Source: an uncultured Erysipelotrichaceae bacterium | Lineage (GTDB): Bacteria; Bacillota_I; Bacilli_A; RF39; UBA660 | Direction of reading: 5' to 3' | DNA length: 55,215 nt | NCBI GenBank assembly: GCA_902798815.1 | Contig: CADBYH010000007.1 | Span: 1-55,215 of the forward strand | Shown here: positions 42,067 to 50,220 of the stretch, piece after piece | Position numbering within the stretch: the first letter of the stretch is position 1 | Layout: each line of letters begins with the position of its first letter | Notes under the pieces: model-generated | Told to the model about the DNA's origin: nothing | What the model saw: only the letters and a program-made list of their open reading frames with translations | The model's database searches: none | Position numbers and translations under genes: made by a program

Positions 42067-44769
42067 TTATGGTGAAATTGACGGTGAACTTGACGCCGAT
42101 GGAGATGGATCTGTTGTTGCTGAAGGCGATGTCGTCTGCGAATGATCATCTTCCTTAGGTGCTTCGTATCTCAGTACTGCTTCTCCACTTCTAATTCCAT
42201 TATATTGTTTAAATGTCGCGACTACTTTATATGTACCATATATGCTTCCAGATGGTTTGAATGTGTATGTTGTTCTATCTGTCCATTCTATTAACACACC
42301 ATCTTTATATACATTATAACCTAATTTACCATATTCTTCTTTTGCTACTGGTCCTGGGTCAACTGCTGACCAAGATAATGTAACTCTTCCTGCAGCATCT
42401 GATGCTCTTAAGTTTTGTGGAGCAGGGAGTGTGTAATTACTTGTATCATATTCAGTTGGCTCATAACCTTTTTTGAAGTATTCAGTAATTCCTCCTCCTC
42501 CAGGAGATGCTAATTTAGCAGGATTACTACCAGGTGCAACGCTAACTGGAACAACGCTATCAGGTTTTACAAAGTCTGATCTATTTGATTCCATTGCTCC
42601 TGCTGCAACTAATGCATTAAATAATCTATCTTTTGCTATAGTTGCTGGAATGTTATGTAATACATATCCTTGTTGAATTAATTCTTTTGTTTGTGCATCA
42701 TATCCATACCACATACCAATTACAGTTTTAGTTGAATATCCAATAACCCATGAATCTCTGATTGCGTCATCTGGCATTCCATATCTTGCCATAGTTGCAT
42801 CATCAAAGTTTGTTGTTCCTGTTTTACAAGCAACATTATGTGGAGTTCCTCCTGTTAATGAAACATCTTTTAATACGCTTGAAATCATGAATGCTGTTGC
42901 ATCAGACATTACTTGTCGTTTATCTGGATTATGAACTTCTTCTTTCTTTGTTTGTCTAAATACTATTTTTTCTACTGCATGTGGAGTATTGTAGTATCCT
43001 CCGTTTGAGAATGCTGCGTATGCTCCTGCCATTATTAATGGAGAAACACCAGTGAATGCTCCGATTGAATGTGCTTCGTGAATACTTGTCGATTCTTGGG
43101 TATCATTTTTATTTTTAGCGTTAACACATTTTTTAGATTCAATGTCATAATTGTATCCATTTGCACAGATTTCAGGTTCAATACCTAAATTTGTTACAAA
43201 CTCTTTTATTTTCTCATTATCAACTTGTTGGAATGCTTTAAGAGCTGGAATATTACGTGATGCTGATAATGCTTTTCTTAGAGTTATTGTTCCATAATAT
43301 CCTCTATCCCAGTTATGAATTGCTTTTCCGTTTGAATATGAGTATGGTGAATCATCAAATAATTGATAAGTTGACCAGTTATTATATTCAATTCCTGGAC
43401 CATAATCAAATAACGGTTTAGCTGTAGATCCTGGTTGTCTTCTTATTTCTGTTGCATAGTTATATTGATCAGCATTGCTGTTACTTCTGGAATTTACATT
43501 TCTACCATTTCCAATAGCAAGGATCTTTCCTGTTTCGGAATCAAGAACTGCAACTCCTGATTGAATTCTATCATCTTTCCATGCATAGTTTTCGCCAGCA
43601 AGAACTGAGTTAACTGCATCTTGTCTTGCTCTATCTAAGTTTGTATATACAAGTAGAGGAGTACTATATGGATTTACACCATATGTTTCTTTTAATTCAT
43701 CAACTACTGTATCAATATATCCTTGATATTTATTTTCAGTTTGAACTTGAGCGTTAGCTGTTAGTGATTCTACCGGAATACTATTAGCTATCTCTTCTTC
43801 TTCTTTAGTAATATAACCATGAGTTCTCATGTATTTTAATACCATAGTTCTTCTTTTTGCTGCATTTTCTGGGTTTGCTGTTGGTTTATAAGCATTAGGT
43901 GATTGGAACATTCCTGCAAGAATTGATGCTTCACTTAAATTTAAATCACTAACATTTTTTCCAAAATATGCTTCTGATGCTTCTTGAACTCCATATATGT
44001 TTCCACCTAAGAAGTGGTTGTTTACATAGAATTCTATAATTTGTTCTTTTGAATAATCTTTTTCTAATTTAAATATTGCTAGATAAATATCTTCAAATTT
44101 ACGTGTTATTCCAGATGTACCAGATGTTTTTTCTCCATATTTATCAGTAAAACTATTCTTAACAACTTGCATTGTAAGAGTTGATGCACCACCTGCTCTT
44201 GAGTGTCCCATTAATTGACCAAAAGCAGCTTTTATAAATCTAGGTGTATCAAATCCATTATGTTGGAAAAATCTTGAGTCTTCTGTTGCAACAATTGCAT
44301 CTACTAATACTTCTGGTAATTGATCATAGGTGATTTTTTCGCGGTTTTCAGAACCTAGTTTAGCAAATTCAACACCATCTTTATCATATATCCTTGAAAC
44401 CTCTAAAGTATTTAATTTAGCATTTTTATATTTAGGATCAGCTTTAAATTTGATATATATCATGAATGAACTAAATGCACTTAGTGCTGCAATACCTACT
44501 ATTAAGAATAAAATCAGCAATATACTAATAATTTTTTTCTGTTTCTTTTTATTCTTTATTTTCTTAAGTAGTGTTATTACTCCAATGATAATTGCAATAA
44601 ATACACCCATAATTATAGCCATTTCAAAACCTATCATTAAATAAAAAACTAATAAGAATGAAGTGATTCCAAGAGCGAATGCAATTTTTAGTTGTTTATC
44701 GCTACTATTACTTGGTTTGTATCTTTTTTTAGTAACTTTTTTTCTAGGTTTAGTTCCCTTTTTTTCCAT
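42067..44769 (-). CDS. ponA: Class A penicillin-binding protein (PBP1)
   Basis: 900 aa. A Lys-rich cytoplasmic start is followed by three membrane segments within residues 30-125 rather than one. Then come a GT51 transglycosylase (EDSRFFQHNGFD, GASTLTMQVVKNSF), a transpeptidase with GSTAKP (Ser448, Lys451), SAS within RKALSASRN and KTGTT (Lys649), a fibronectin-III-like domain, and a Ser/Pro/Thr tail. It polymerises and cross-links peptidoglycan. The ATG at 44769 follows GGAGG; the in-frame TTG at 44784 is inside that region. It overlaps recU by 20 nt, the conserved recU-ponA operon. Confidence 0.96.
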   Translation of the reverse strand: MEKKGTKPRKKVTKKRYKPSNSSDKQLKIAFALGITSFLLVFYLMIGFEMAIIMGVFIAIIIGVITLLKKIKNKKKQKKIISILLILFLIVGIAALSAFSSFMIYIKFKADPKYKNAKLNTLEVSRIYDKDGVEFAKLGSENREKITYDQLPEVLVDAIVATEDSRFFQHNGFDTPRFIKAAFGQLMGHSRAGGASTLTMQVVKNSFTDKYGEKTSGTSGITRKFEDIYLAIFKLEKDYSKEQIIEFYVNNHFLGGNIYGVQEASEAYFGKNVSDLNLSEASILAGMFQSPNAYKPTANPENAAKRRTMVLKYMRTHGYITKEEEEIANSIPVESLTANAQVQTENKYQGYIDTVVDELKETYGVNPYSTPLLVYTNLDRARQDAVNSVLAGENYAWKDDRIQSGVAVLDSETGKILAIGNGRNVNSRSNSNADQYNYATEIRRQPGSTAKPLFDYGPGIEYNNWSTYQLFDDSPYSYSNGKAIHNWDRGYYGTITLRKALSASRNIPALKAFQQVDNEKIKEFVTNLGIEPEICANGYNYDIESKKCVNAKNKNDTQESTSIHEAHSIGAFTGVSPLIMAGAYAAFSNGGYYNTPHAVEKIVFRQTKKEEVHNPDKRQVMSDATAFMISSVLKDVSLTGGTPHNVACKTGTTNFDDATMARYGMPDDAIRDSWVIGYSTKTVIGMWYGYDAQTKELIQQGYVLHNIPATIAKDRLFNALVAAGAMESNRSDFVKPDSVVPVSVAPGSNPAKLASPGGGGITEYFKKGYEPTEYDTSNYTLPAPQNLRASDAAGRVTLSWSAVDPGPVAKEEYGKLGYNVYKDGVLIEWTDRTTYTFKPSGSIYGTYKVVATFKQYNGIRSGEAVLRYEAPKEDDHSQTTSPSATTDPSPSASSSPSISP

Positions 44770-45361
44770 ATTCTTTACCTCCAATTAATTTATCAACTAC
44801 TGTTAAATAATCTATTCTTGGTGTATAACCATTTTTAAGAATATAAGCATTTTTTCTGAAGAATTCAATAGAAATAGATTTTTTACTAGAGTCCTCTATA
44901 TAATTAGATAATTTTTCTGCCTCTAATAAAAATGTTTCATCTAAAGTTGTAAATCTTACTATTAAAAATGCAATTCCATTATGTTTATATATATTTTTCA
45001 AATGCTTAATTTGATGTGAATGTATATTTGATAATGAGAAAGATGTTTTACTTTTTGTTTCTTTTGCTTCAAAATCAATATACTTTCCTTTATATATTCC
45101 ATTATAATCTGTTGTTGATGGTATGGTGAAATAAGCTTCTTTAATTACTGCTTTATCTCTTGATGGATAATCAACGTTTACTATTTTGATAGGTGTTGGT
45201 TTTTTATATATGTATGCTTTATCAATTTCACAATAGTATTCGTTTGAAAGATTTATATCATTTTCAAGAGTCATACCTCTGTTTTTGTGACTTAATTTAC
45301 TATTATATGATTCATTATGATTGCTATTATTCTGTTTTTTTATACCATTTGGATAGTTCAT
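44750..45361 (-). CDS. recU: Holliday junction resolvase RecU
   Basis: 203 aa, RecU length. The nuclease core includes NRGMTLENDIN, the catalytic YIDFEAKETKSKTSF (Asp and ExK) and FSLSNIHSHQIKHL. It cleaves four-way junctions in recombinational repair and chromosome segregation in Bacilli. RBS AGGTGAT lies before the ATG, and a TATAAT at 45384-45379 (minus) is a likely -10. It is upstream of, and overlaps, ponA. Confidence 0.95.
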   Translation of the reverse strand: MNYPNGIKKQNNSNHNESYNSKLSHKNRGMTLENDINLSNEYYCEIDKAYIYKKPTPIKIVNVDYPSRDKAVIKEAYFTIPSTTDYNGIYKGKYIDFEAKETKSKTSFSLSNIHSHQIKHLKNIYKHNGIAFLIVRFTTLDETFLLEAEKLSNYIEDSSKKSISIEFFRKNAYILKNGYTPRIDYLTVVDKLIGGKEYGKKGN

Positions 45362-45490
45362 TCCATCACCTATCTTTAATTATACTATAATTTTATTTTT
45401 TTTTCCATCTTTTTATTGTTATTTATTGTATTGTTTTGTCGTATTTATGATTTATTAAAAAAAGTATATTATATTGTTACTGGTGATTTT

Positions 45491-45613
45491 ATGAATATAT
45501 TAGAAATTAATAAGGTTATTAATAAAATGGTTGATAATACTCGTATAGTTATGATAGACTTAGAAATGGTTCGTTTAAAGAACAGGTTATTAATTGACAA
45601 AAATAATCAATAA
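45491..45613 (+). CDS. Small ORF, 40 aa, unknown function
   Basis: The product is MNILEINKVINKMVDN, followed by TRIVMIDLEMVRLKNRLLID and a short polar end; it probably forms one amphipathic helix. GGTGAT lies before the ATG at 45491, and A/T-rich -10-like sequence lies upstream. It is divergent from recU and 35 nt before gpsB. The open frame extends upstream to 45416 without a ribosome site. A real short gene is plausible but not proven. Confidence 0.45.
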   Translation: MNILEINKVINKMVDNTRIVMIDLEMVRLKNRLLIDKNNQ

Positions 45614-45648
45614 TGCAATAATATTAATGTAAGGGATTGGTGATAAAA

Positions 45649-46005
45649 ATGTATCAAAATAAAATTACATTGATGCCTCAAGATATCCTTGAAAAAGATT
45701 TTAAAATAGATACAAGAGGGTATCGTTTAAAGGAAGTTGATCAGTTTCTTGATGTTATTATTGAAGATTATGAGAAATTTCTAGAAATAATTAATAATTT
45801 AGAAAAAGAGAAGGCTGATTTGTTAGCAGAAATTATGAATCTTAAACAAGAATTACGAAATTCTAAATTGAGTGTTCAAGTTGCATCTGATAGTGTTAGT
45901 CGTGGAGAAGTTACTAATATTGATGTAATGCGTAGATTATCTCAACTTGAAAAAATGGTTTACGGTTCAAAAGCAGATAATGATGATGATAAAGATAATA
46001 AGTAA
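45649..46005 (+). CDS. gpsB: Cell division protein GpsB (DivIVA-like)
   Basis: 118 aa. The DivIVA/GpsB N-terminal domain is clear: LMPQDILEKDFKI, RGYRLKEVDQFLDVIIEDYE, then a coiled coil and a C-terminal trimerisation segment ending near MRRLSQLEKMVYG. GpsB shuttles between side wall and septum and brings PBP1 to sites of synthesis; ponA lies close by. The ATG at 45649 follows GGTGAT; the TTG at 45637 overlaps the site. RNase P RNA begins right after its stop, as in Bacillus. Confidence 0.95.
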   Translation: MYQNKITLMPQDILEKDFKIDTRGYRLKEVDQFLDVIIEDYEKFLEIINNLEKEKADLLAEIMNLKQELRNSKLSVQVASDSVSRGEVTNIDVMRRLSQLEKMVYGSKADNDDDKDNK

Positions 46006-46347
46006 TATATAAACAAACGCTGGAGATTTTTATCTCTTGAGGAAAGTCCATGCTCACACAGTCTGAGATGTCTGTAGTGTTCGTGCCTAGGGAAAAAATA
46101 ACCTAGGGTAGTTTATACTAACGGCGGAAGATTTTCTAAGTCTTTTAGATATGAAATATTCCATAAAGTGCCGCAGTGACGATGCTTTTAGAAATAAAAG
46201 AGTGAAACGTGGTAAACCCCGCGAGTGAGAAACCCAAAATTGGTAGGGGAGTCTTAATGAAGGAATTGAACGGATTTAAGAACCAAGTAATTGGTAGATA
46301 AATGTTTGTTGCCTGGAAACGGGTACAGAACATGGCTTATTTATATT
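46006..46347 (+). ncRNA. rnpB: RNase P RNA, Bacillus type (class B)
   Basis: About 340 nt, aligning by eye with B. subtilis RNase P RNA. Conserved segments are GAGGAAAGTCCATGCTC (46039-46055), GTAGTGTTCGTGCCTAG, GTGCCGCAGTGACGA, GTGAAACGTGGTAAACCCC, GAGTGAGAAACCC and the 3' ACAGAACATGGCTTAT (46325-46340). The 5' TATATAAA and 3' TTTATATT ends pair as P1. It is the catalytic subunit that cuts tRNA 5' leaders. It sits directly after gpsB. Confidence 0.97.
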
Positions 46348-46372
46348 ATTTATTTATAAAATGAGGTGATGT

Positions 46373-46861
46373 ATGAAAGAGTTAGGTGAAATTCTTAAAA
46401 GAGCAAGAATTAAGAATGGTGTAAGTTTAACTGAAGCTTGTGAAGATTTAGAATTATCAACATCACATTTAGAAAATATAGAAAGTGGTAATGTAAGAGC
46501 TTTTAAAGATGTTTATGAGTTAAGAGATTATGTTAAGAGTTATGCTAAGTATTTAGGACTTGATGCTGATAAAGTTGTTGATGAATTTAATGGCTTTTTA
46601 TTTCAACATACTTCGAAGATATCTCTTGATGATATAAAATCTGCACAAAAGAAAAAAGAAGAATTGCTACAGGAAAAGAAAGTTAAATCACCATATACTA
46701 TTGAGTATAAGGAAAAGAAAAACTTGTGGCCAATTGTCTATATTATTTTAGCTTTACTTTTAATTGCTATGATTGTTTATATTATTTTAGTAAATATAAA
46801 TAGGGTTCCTAATCGAACAGATGAATTAAAAGGGTGTATTGGAGAGGAGATTGTTTTATGA
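46373..46861 (+). CDS. rodZ: RodZ-like helix-turn-helix membrane protein (short form)
   Basis: 162 aa. An N-terminal HTH_25 domain (LGEILKRARIKNGVSLTEA, LENIESGN, YVKSYAKYLGLDADKV) is followed by a basic linker and one membrane helix (about residues 120-142). Only about 20 residues remain outside, so the extracytoplasmic domain of standard RodZ is missing. RodZ links MreB to the membrane and shapes rod cells; in Bacilli it often precedes pgsA, as here. It ends with TGA overlapping the pgsA start. Confidence 0.88.
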   Translation: MKELGEILKRARIKNGVSLTEACEDLELSTSHLENIESGNVRAFKDVYELRDYVKSYAKYLGLDADKVVDEFNGFLFQHTSKISLDDIKSAQKKKEELLQEKKVKSPYTIEYKEKKNLWPIVYIILALLLIAMIVYIILVNINRVPNRTDELKGCIGEEIVL

Positions 46862-47460
46862 ATTTACCAACAAAAATAACTGTTGTTAGATTGATTTTAA
46901 CTGTTTTTATAATTGCATTATTATGTGTTCCTTTTTCTTATTTTGGTTTTAATTTTCCAAAATATGATTTTTATGGAATTCAAATTCAATTAAATTATAT
47001 TATTGCAGGAGTATTTTTTATAATTGCAAGTTTAACTGATTTTTTAGATGGTTATCTTGCTAGAAAAAATAATCAAGTTACAGATTTAGGAAAAATGTTA
47101 GATGCTATTGCGGATAAAGTGTTGGTAAGTCCTGTATTAATAGCATTATCTGTTAATGGATTTATTCCTGTTATTATTCCAATTATATATATTACTAGAG
47201 ATATTGTTGTTGATGCTATTAAAATGCAAGCAGCAAAAGGTGGAAAGGTACAGGCTGCAATTAAATCTGGAAAGTATAAAACTGCTTGTATGATGATTGG
47301 GTTATGTCTAGTATTCTTTTATAATATTCCTTTTGAATTTATAAATATTCGAGTTGATTTAGGATTACTTTATATTGCTTGTATATTATCTGTTATAAGT
47401 GCAGTTCAGTATTACATTATTAATAAAGAATTGATTTCTTCAACAGGTGAATCTGAATAA
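46858..47460 (+). CDS. pgsA: CDP-diacylglycerol-glycerol-3-phosphate phosphatidyltransferase
   Basis: 200 aa with about six membrane helices. The CDP-alcohol phosphotransferase motif is complete: Asp61, Asp64-Gly65, Ala68-Arg69, Gly78, Asp82 and Asp86 (read from TDFLDGYLARK and LGKMLDAIADK). It makes phosphatidylglycerol phosphate, the first step to anionic phospholipids. GGAGAGGAG lies upstream inside rodZ; the ATG at 46858 overlaps the rodZ stop. Confidence 0.95.
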   Translation: MNLPTKITVVRLILTVFIIALLCVPFSYFGFNFPKYDFYGIQIQLNYIIAGVFFIIASLTDFLDGYLARKNNQVTDLGKMLDAIADKVLVSPVLIALSVNGFIPVIIPIIYITRDIVVDAIKMQAAKGGKVQAAIKSGKYKTACMMIGLCLVFFYNIPFEFINIRVDLGLLYIACILSVISAVQYYIINKELISSTGESE

Positions 47461-47480
47461 TATAGTAATTTATGATAATC

Positions 47481-47510
47481 AAAACACTCTTTTTGTAAGA
47501 GTGTTTTTTT
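47481..47510 (+). terminator. Terminator after pgsA
   Basis: 11-bp stem (47481-47491 with 47497-47507), 5-nt loop, U-run of seven. Confidence 0.92.
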
Positions 47511-47542
47511 ATATTCAATGGTAAAGTGTTATGTAAATTTTT

Positions 47543-47556
47543 AAAACAAATGTTCG
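47543..47556 (+). promoter_or_regulatory. Candidate LexA (SOS) box upstream of recA
   Basis: AAAAC-AAAT-GTTCG compared with the Bacillus consensus CGAAC-N4-GTTCG: the right half is perfect and the left half lacks the first CG. It lies 8 nt before the recA -35, a position suited to repression. No lexA gene is in the window. Confidence 0.5.
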
Positions 47557-47564
47557 AAAAAGTA

Positions 47565-47593
47565 TTGCATTTTAAAAAAATGTATTATACAAT
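47565..47593 (+). promoter_or_regulatory. Sigma-A promoter of recA
   Basis: TTGCAT (47565-47570), 17-nt spacer, TACAAT (47588-47593), about 33 nt upstream of the coding start. Confidence 0.8.
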
Positions 47594-47626
47594 GATATTG
47601 TAAGTTATTTACGAGGAGGAAAATAA

Positions 47627-48670
47627 ATGGCTGTAAGTAAAGATACATCTAAAGATAAGACTTTGGAACAAGTATTAAATGATATTGAAAAACAATTTGG
47701 AAAAGGTTCTATTATGAAACTTGGAGATAATACTCATATGAAAGTTGATGTTGTTTCAAGTGGTATTTTATCGCTTGATATTGCATTAGGTGTTGGAGGT
47801 TATCCAAAAGGTAGAATTATTGAAATATATGGTCCTGAATCAAGTGGTAAAACTACTTTTGCATTACAGGCAATAGCAGAACATCAAAAAGTAGGAGGAA
47901 GAGCTGCATTTATTGATGCTGAACATGCACTTGATCCAGTTTATGCTGAGAAACTTGGGGTTAATATTGATGAGTTACTACTTTCTCAACCTGATACTGG
48001 CGAACAAGCTTTGGAAATTTGTGATGCATTAGTTAGAAGTGAAGCAATTAGTATTATTGTCATTGATTCTGTTGCTGCTCTTGTTCCTCAAGCTGAAATT
48101 GATGGCGAAATGGGTGATTCACATGTTGGATTGCAAGCAAGACTTATGTCACAAGCACTAAGAAAATTAAATGGAACAATTAGTAAAACTAATACAACAG
48201 TTATTTTTATTAATCAGCTTAGAGAAAAGGTAGGAGTTATGTTTGGAAATCCAGAAACAACAACTGGAGGAAGAGCATTAAAATTCTATTCTAGTGTTAG
48301 ACTTGAAATAAGAAGAAGTGAACAGTTAAAAATGGGAGATGGAGTAGTTGGTAATAAAACAACTGTAAAAGTTGTTAAGAATAAAGTTGCTCCACCATTT
48401 AAATCTTGTGTTGTTGATATTATGTATGGAGAAGGTGTATCAAGAGAAGGTGAAGTAATAGATCTTGCTAGTGATGCTGGAATTATTGATAAAACTGGTG
48501 CATGGTATTCATATAATGGTGAGAAATTAGGACAAGGAAAAGAAAATGTTAAATTGTTATTAAAAGAAAATGTAGAATTAAGAGATGAGTTAGAGAAAAA
48601 AGTAAGGGAATTCTATGATATAGAATATTCTTCTGATTCAGATAGTGATAAGAAAAATTCTAAGAAGTAA
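47627..48670 (+). CDS. recA: Recombinase RecA
   Basis: 347 aa. Walker A is GPESSGKTT (69-77) and Walker B is [10 protein letters not shown]. Loop L1 ([20 protein letters not shown]) and loop L2 ([16 protein letters not shown]) are intact, and an acidic/Ser-rich tail ends the protein. It forms the strand-exchange filament and triggers LexA self-cleavage where LexA exists. GAGGAGG precedes the ATG. It is monocistronic, with its own promoter, a candidate SOS box and a terminator over the stop codon. Confidence 0.99.
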   Translation: MAVSKDTSKDKTLEQVLNDIEKQFGKGSIMKLGDNTHMKVDVVSSGILSLDIALGVGGYPKGRIIEIYGPESSGKTTFALQAIAEHQKVGGRAAFIDAEHALDPVYAEKLGVNIDELLLSQPDTGEQALEICDALVRSEAISIIVIDSVAALVPQAEIDGEMGDSHVGLQARLMSQALRKLNGTISKTNTTVIFINQLREKVGVMFGNPETTTGGRALKFYSSVRLEIRRSEQLKMGDGVVGNKTTVKVVKNKVAPPFKSCVVDIMYGEGVSREGEVIDLASDAGIIDKTGAWYSYNGEKLGQGKENVKLLLKENVELRDELEKKVREFYDIEYSSDSDSDKKNSKK

Positions 48671-48688
48671 TTTAATTACTTCTTTTTT
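48662..48688 (+). terminator. Terminator after recA
   Basis: 10-bp stem (48662-48671 with 48675-48684), 3-nt loop, seven U residues; the stop codon is inside the stem. Confidence 0.88.
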
Positions 48689-48734
48689 TGTATATTTTAA
48701 ATATGTGTTATCATATAAATAAGTGGAGGTCATA

Positions 48735-50126
48735 ATGAAAAAGATATGTGATTTAGTAAATTGTGATTATGACATAGAAATATATGGGATAACAGATGAT
48801 TCTAGGTATGTTAAAGATGGTTATTTATTCGTTGCTTCTAAAGGATTTAATGTAGATCACTTTGATTATATTGAAGATGCTATTGATAAAGGATGTTCTT
48901 TTATAATATCTGATAGAGACATAAATATAGATTTTCCACATATTATTGTGGAAAAAGATATCTCTAAACTATATAGAAAAATATGTGAGAAATTTTATGA
49001 TGTTGATTTTAATAAAATAAATATGATTGGAATAACTGGTACTGATGGAAAAACAACAACTACATCGATTATTAAAGAACTCATTTCTGATTGTGCATAT
49101 ATAGGAACAAATGGTTTTGAAATAAAAGATAAATCATTTAGTACTAATAATACAACTCCTGTAGTAAGTGAGTTATATGATGATATTAGTAAAATTATCA
49201 AATCTAACTGTAAAAATTTAGCTATGGAAGTATCAAGTGAAGCGCTTCTTCATGGTAGAGTAGATGACTTTAGGTATAAAGTTGTTGGTATTACTAATAT
49301 TACTGGTGATCATATGAATGTTCACAAAACATTTGATAATTATGTTTTGTGTAAAAAGAAAATACTAACTTTATTAAAAAGTGAGGGTTATGCCGTCCTA
49401 AATGGTGACGATGAAATATTAACTAAAATTAATGGAAAAAATGTTGTTAAATTTGGTTTTAACACAAATAACGATTGTATCATAGAAAATGTTGAATATT
49501 TAAAAGATAAAACTATCATTAATATTAAATATAATAATGAGATAGTTGAAATAAATTCTCCATTAAAGGCCAGATACAATGTATATAATGTAGTTATGGC
49601 ATATATTATTTGTAGATTATTTGGAATAGATAGTTCTTTGCTACTTAGTAGGATTAAAAAACTTAGATGTATCAAAGGTAGAACAGAACTATTAGATTTT
49701 GGACAGGATTATGATATTATTCTTGATTATGCTCATACGATAAATGGTATTAGAAATGTACTTGATTCTTTTCAAAATTATAAAAAAATTATTACTGTTA
49801 CAGGTTGTGCAGGTGGAAGAGAAAAGGAGAAACGGCCTATTATTGGTAAAATGGTCATTGATAGAAGTGATGTTAGTATATTTACTATGGATGATCCTAG
49901 ATATGAGAGTGTTGATGATATAATTGATCAGATGGTTGGAAAAAATGAAGATTATATTAGAATTATTGATAGAGAAGAGGCTATTGAATATGCTTTAGAT
50001 ATTGCTTCTAAGGATTCAGTTGTTTTAATTCTTGGAAAGGGTAGAGATAATTATATGGCAATTAATGATAAAAAAGTTTATTATTCTGACTATGATGTTA
50101 TATCTAATTATTTCAAGGAAAAGTGA
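48735..50126 (+). CDS. murE: UDP-N-acetylmuramoyl-tripeptide synthetase, MurE type
   Basis: 463 aa. The three Mur-ligase domains are visible: an N-terminal UDP-binding region with TDDSRYVKDGYLFVA, the ATP-binding GITGTDGKTTTT, a carbamylated-lysine region and the C-terminal domain. The MurE specificity loop reads MDDPRYES, i.e. DDPR where diaminopimelate enzymes usually have DNPR. The Arg is retained, so mDAP is possible, but Lys cannot be excluded. GTGGAGGT (from 48723) is the ribosome site; the ATG at 48735 is the start. Confidence 0.92.
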   Translation: MKKICDLVNCDYDIEIYGITDDSRYVKDGYLFVASKGFNVDHFDYIEDAIDKGCSFIISDRDINIDFPHIIVEKDISKLYRKICEKFYDVDFNKINMIGITGTDGKTTTTSIIKELISDCAYIGTNGFEIKDKSFSTNNTTPVVSELYDDISKIIKSNCKNLAMEVSSEALLHGRVDDFRYKVVGITNITGDHMNVHKTFDNYVLCKKKILTLLKSEGYAVLNGDDEILTKINGKNVVKFGFNTNNDCIIENVEYLKDKTIINIKYNNEIVEINSPLKARYNVYNVVMAYIICRLFGIDSSLLLSRIKKLRCIKGRTELLDFGQDYDIILDYAHTINGIRNVLDSFQNYKKIITVTGCAGGREKEKRPIIGKMVIDRSDVSIFTMDDPRYESVDDIIDQMVGKNEDYIRIIDREEAIEYALDIASKDSVVLILGKGRDNYMAINDKKVYYSDYDVISNYFKEK

Positions 50127-50145
50127 GATGCTCACTTTTTCTTTT
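50119..50145 (+). terminator. Terminator after murE
   Basis: 9-bp stem (50119-50127 with 50131-50139), 3-nt loop, T-rich tail. Confidence 0.85.
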
Positions 50146-50147
50146 TC

Positions 50148-50176
50148 TTGACATACTTTGAAATAATAACTACAAT
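50148..50176 (+). promoter_or_regulatory. Sigma-A promoter of rny
   Basis: TTGACA (50148-50153), 17-nt spacer, TACAAT (50171-50176). Near-consensus, 45 nt before the coding start. Confidence 0.88.
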
Positions 50177-50220
50177 AGAATTAGATTGGATGTTATTTCT
50201 AGTCTAGATGGAGGAGTTAT

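Noticed and set aside
46145-46333. Minus-strand frame inside the RNase P RNA
   Set aside because: The region is explained by conserved RNase P RNA elements.
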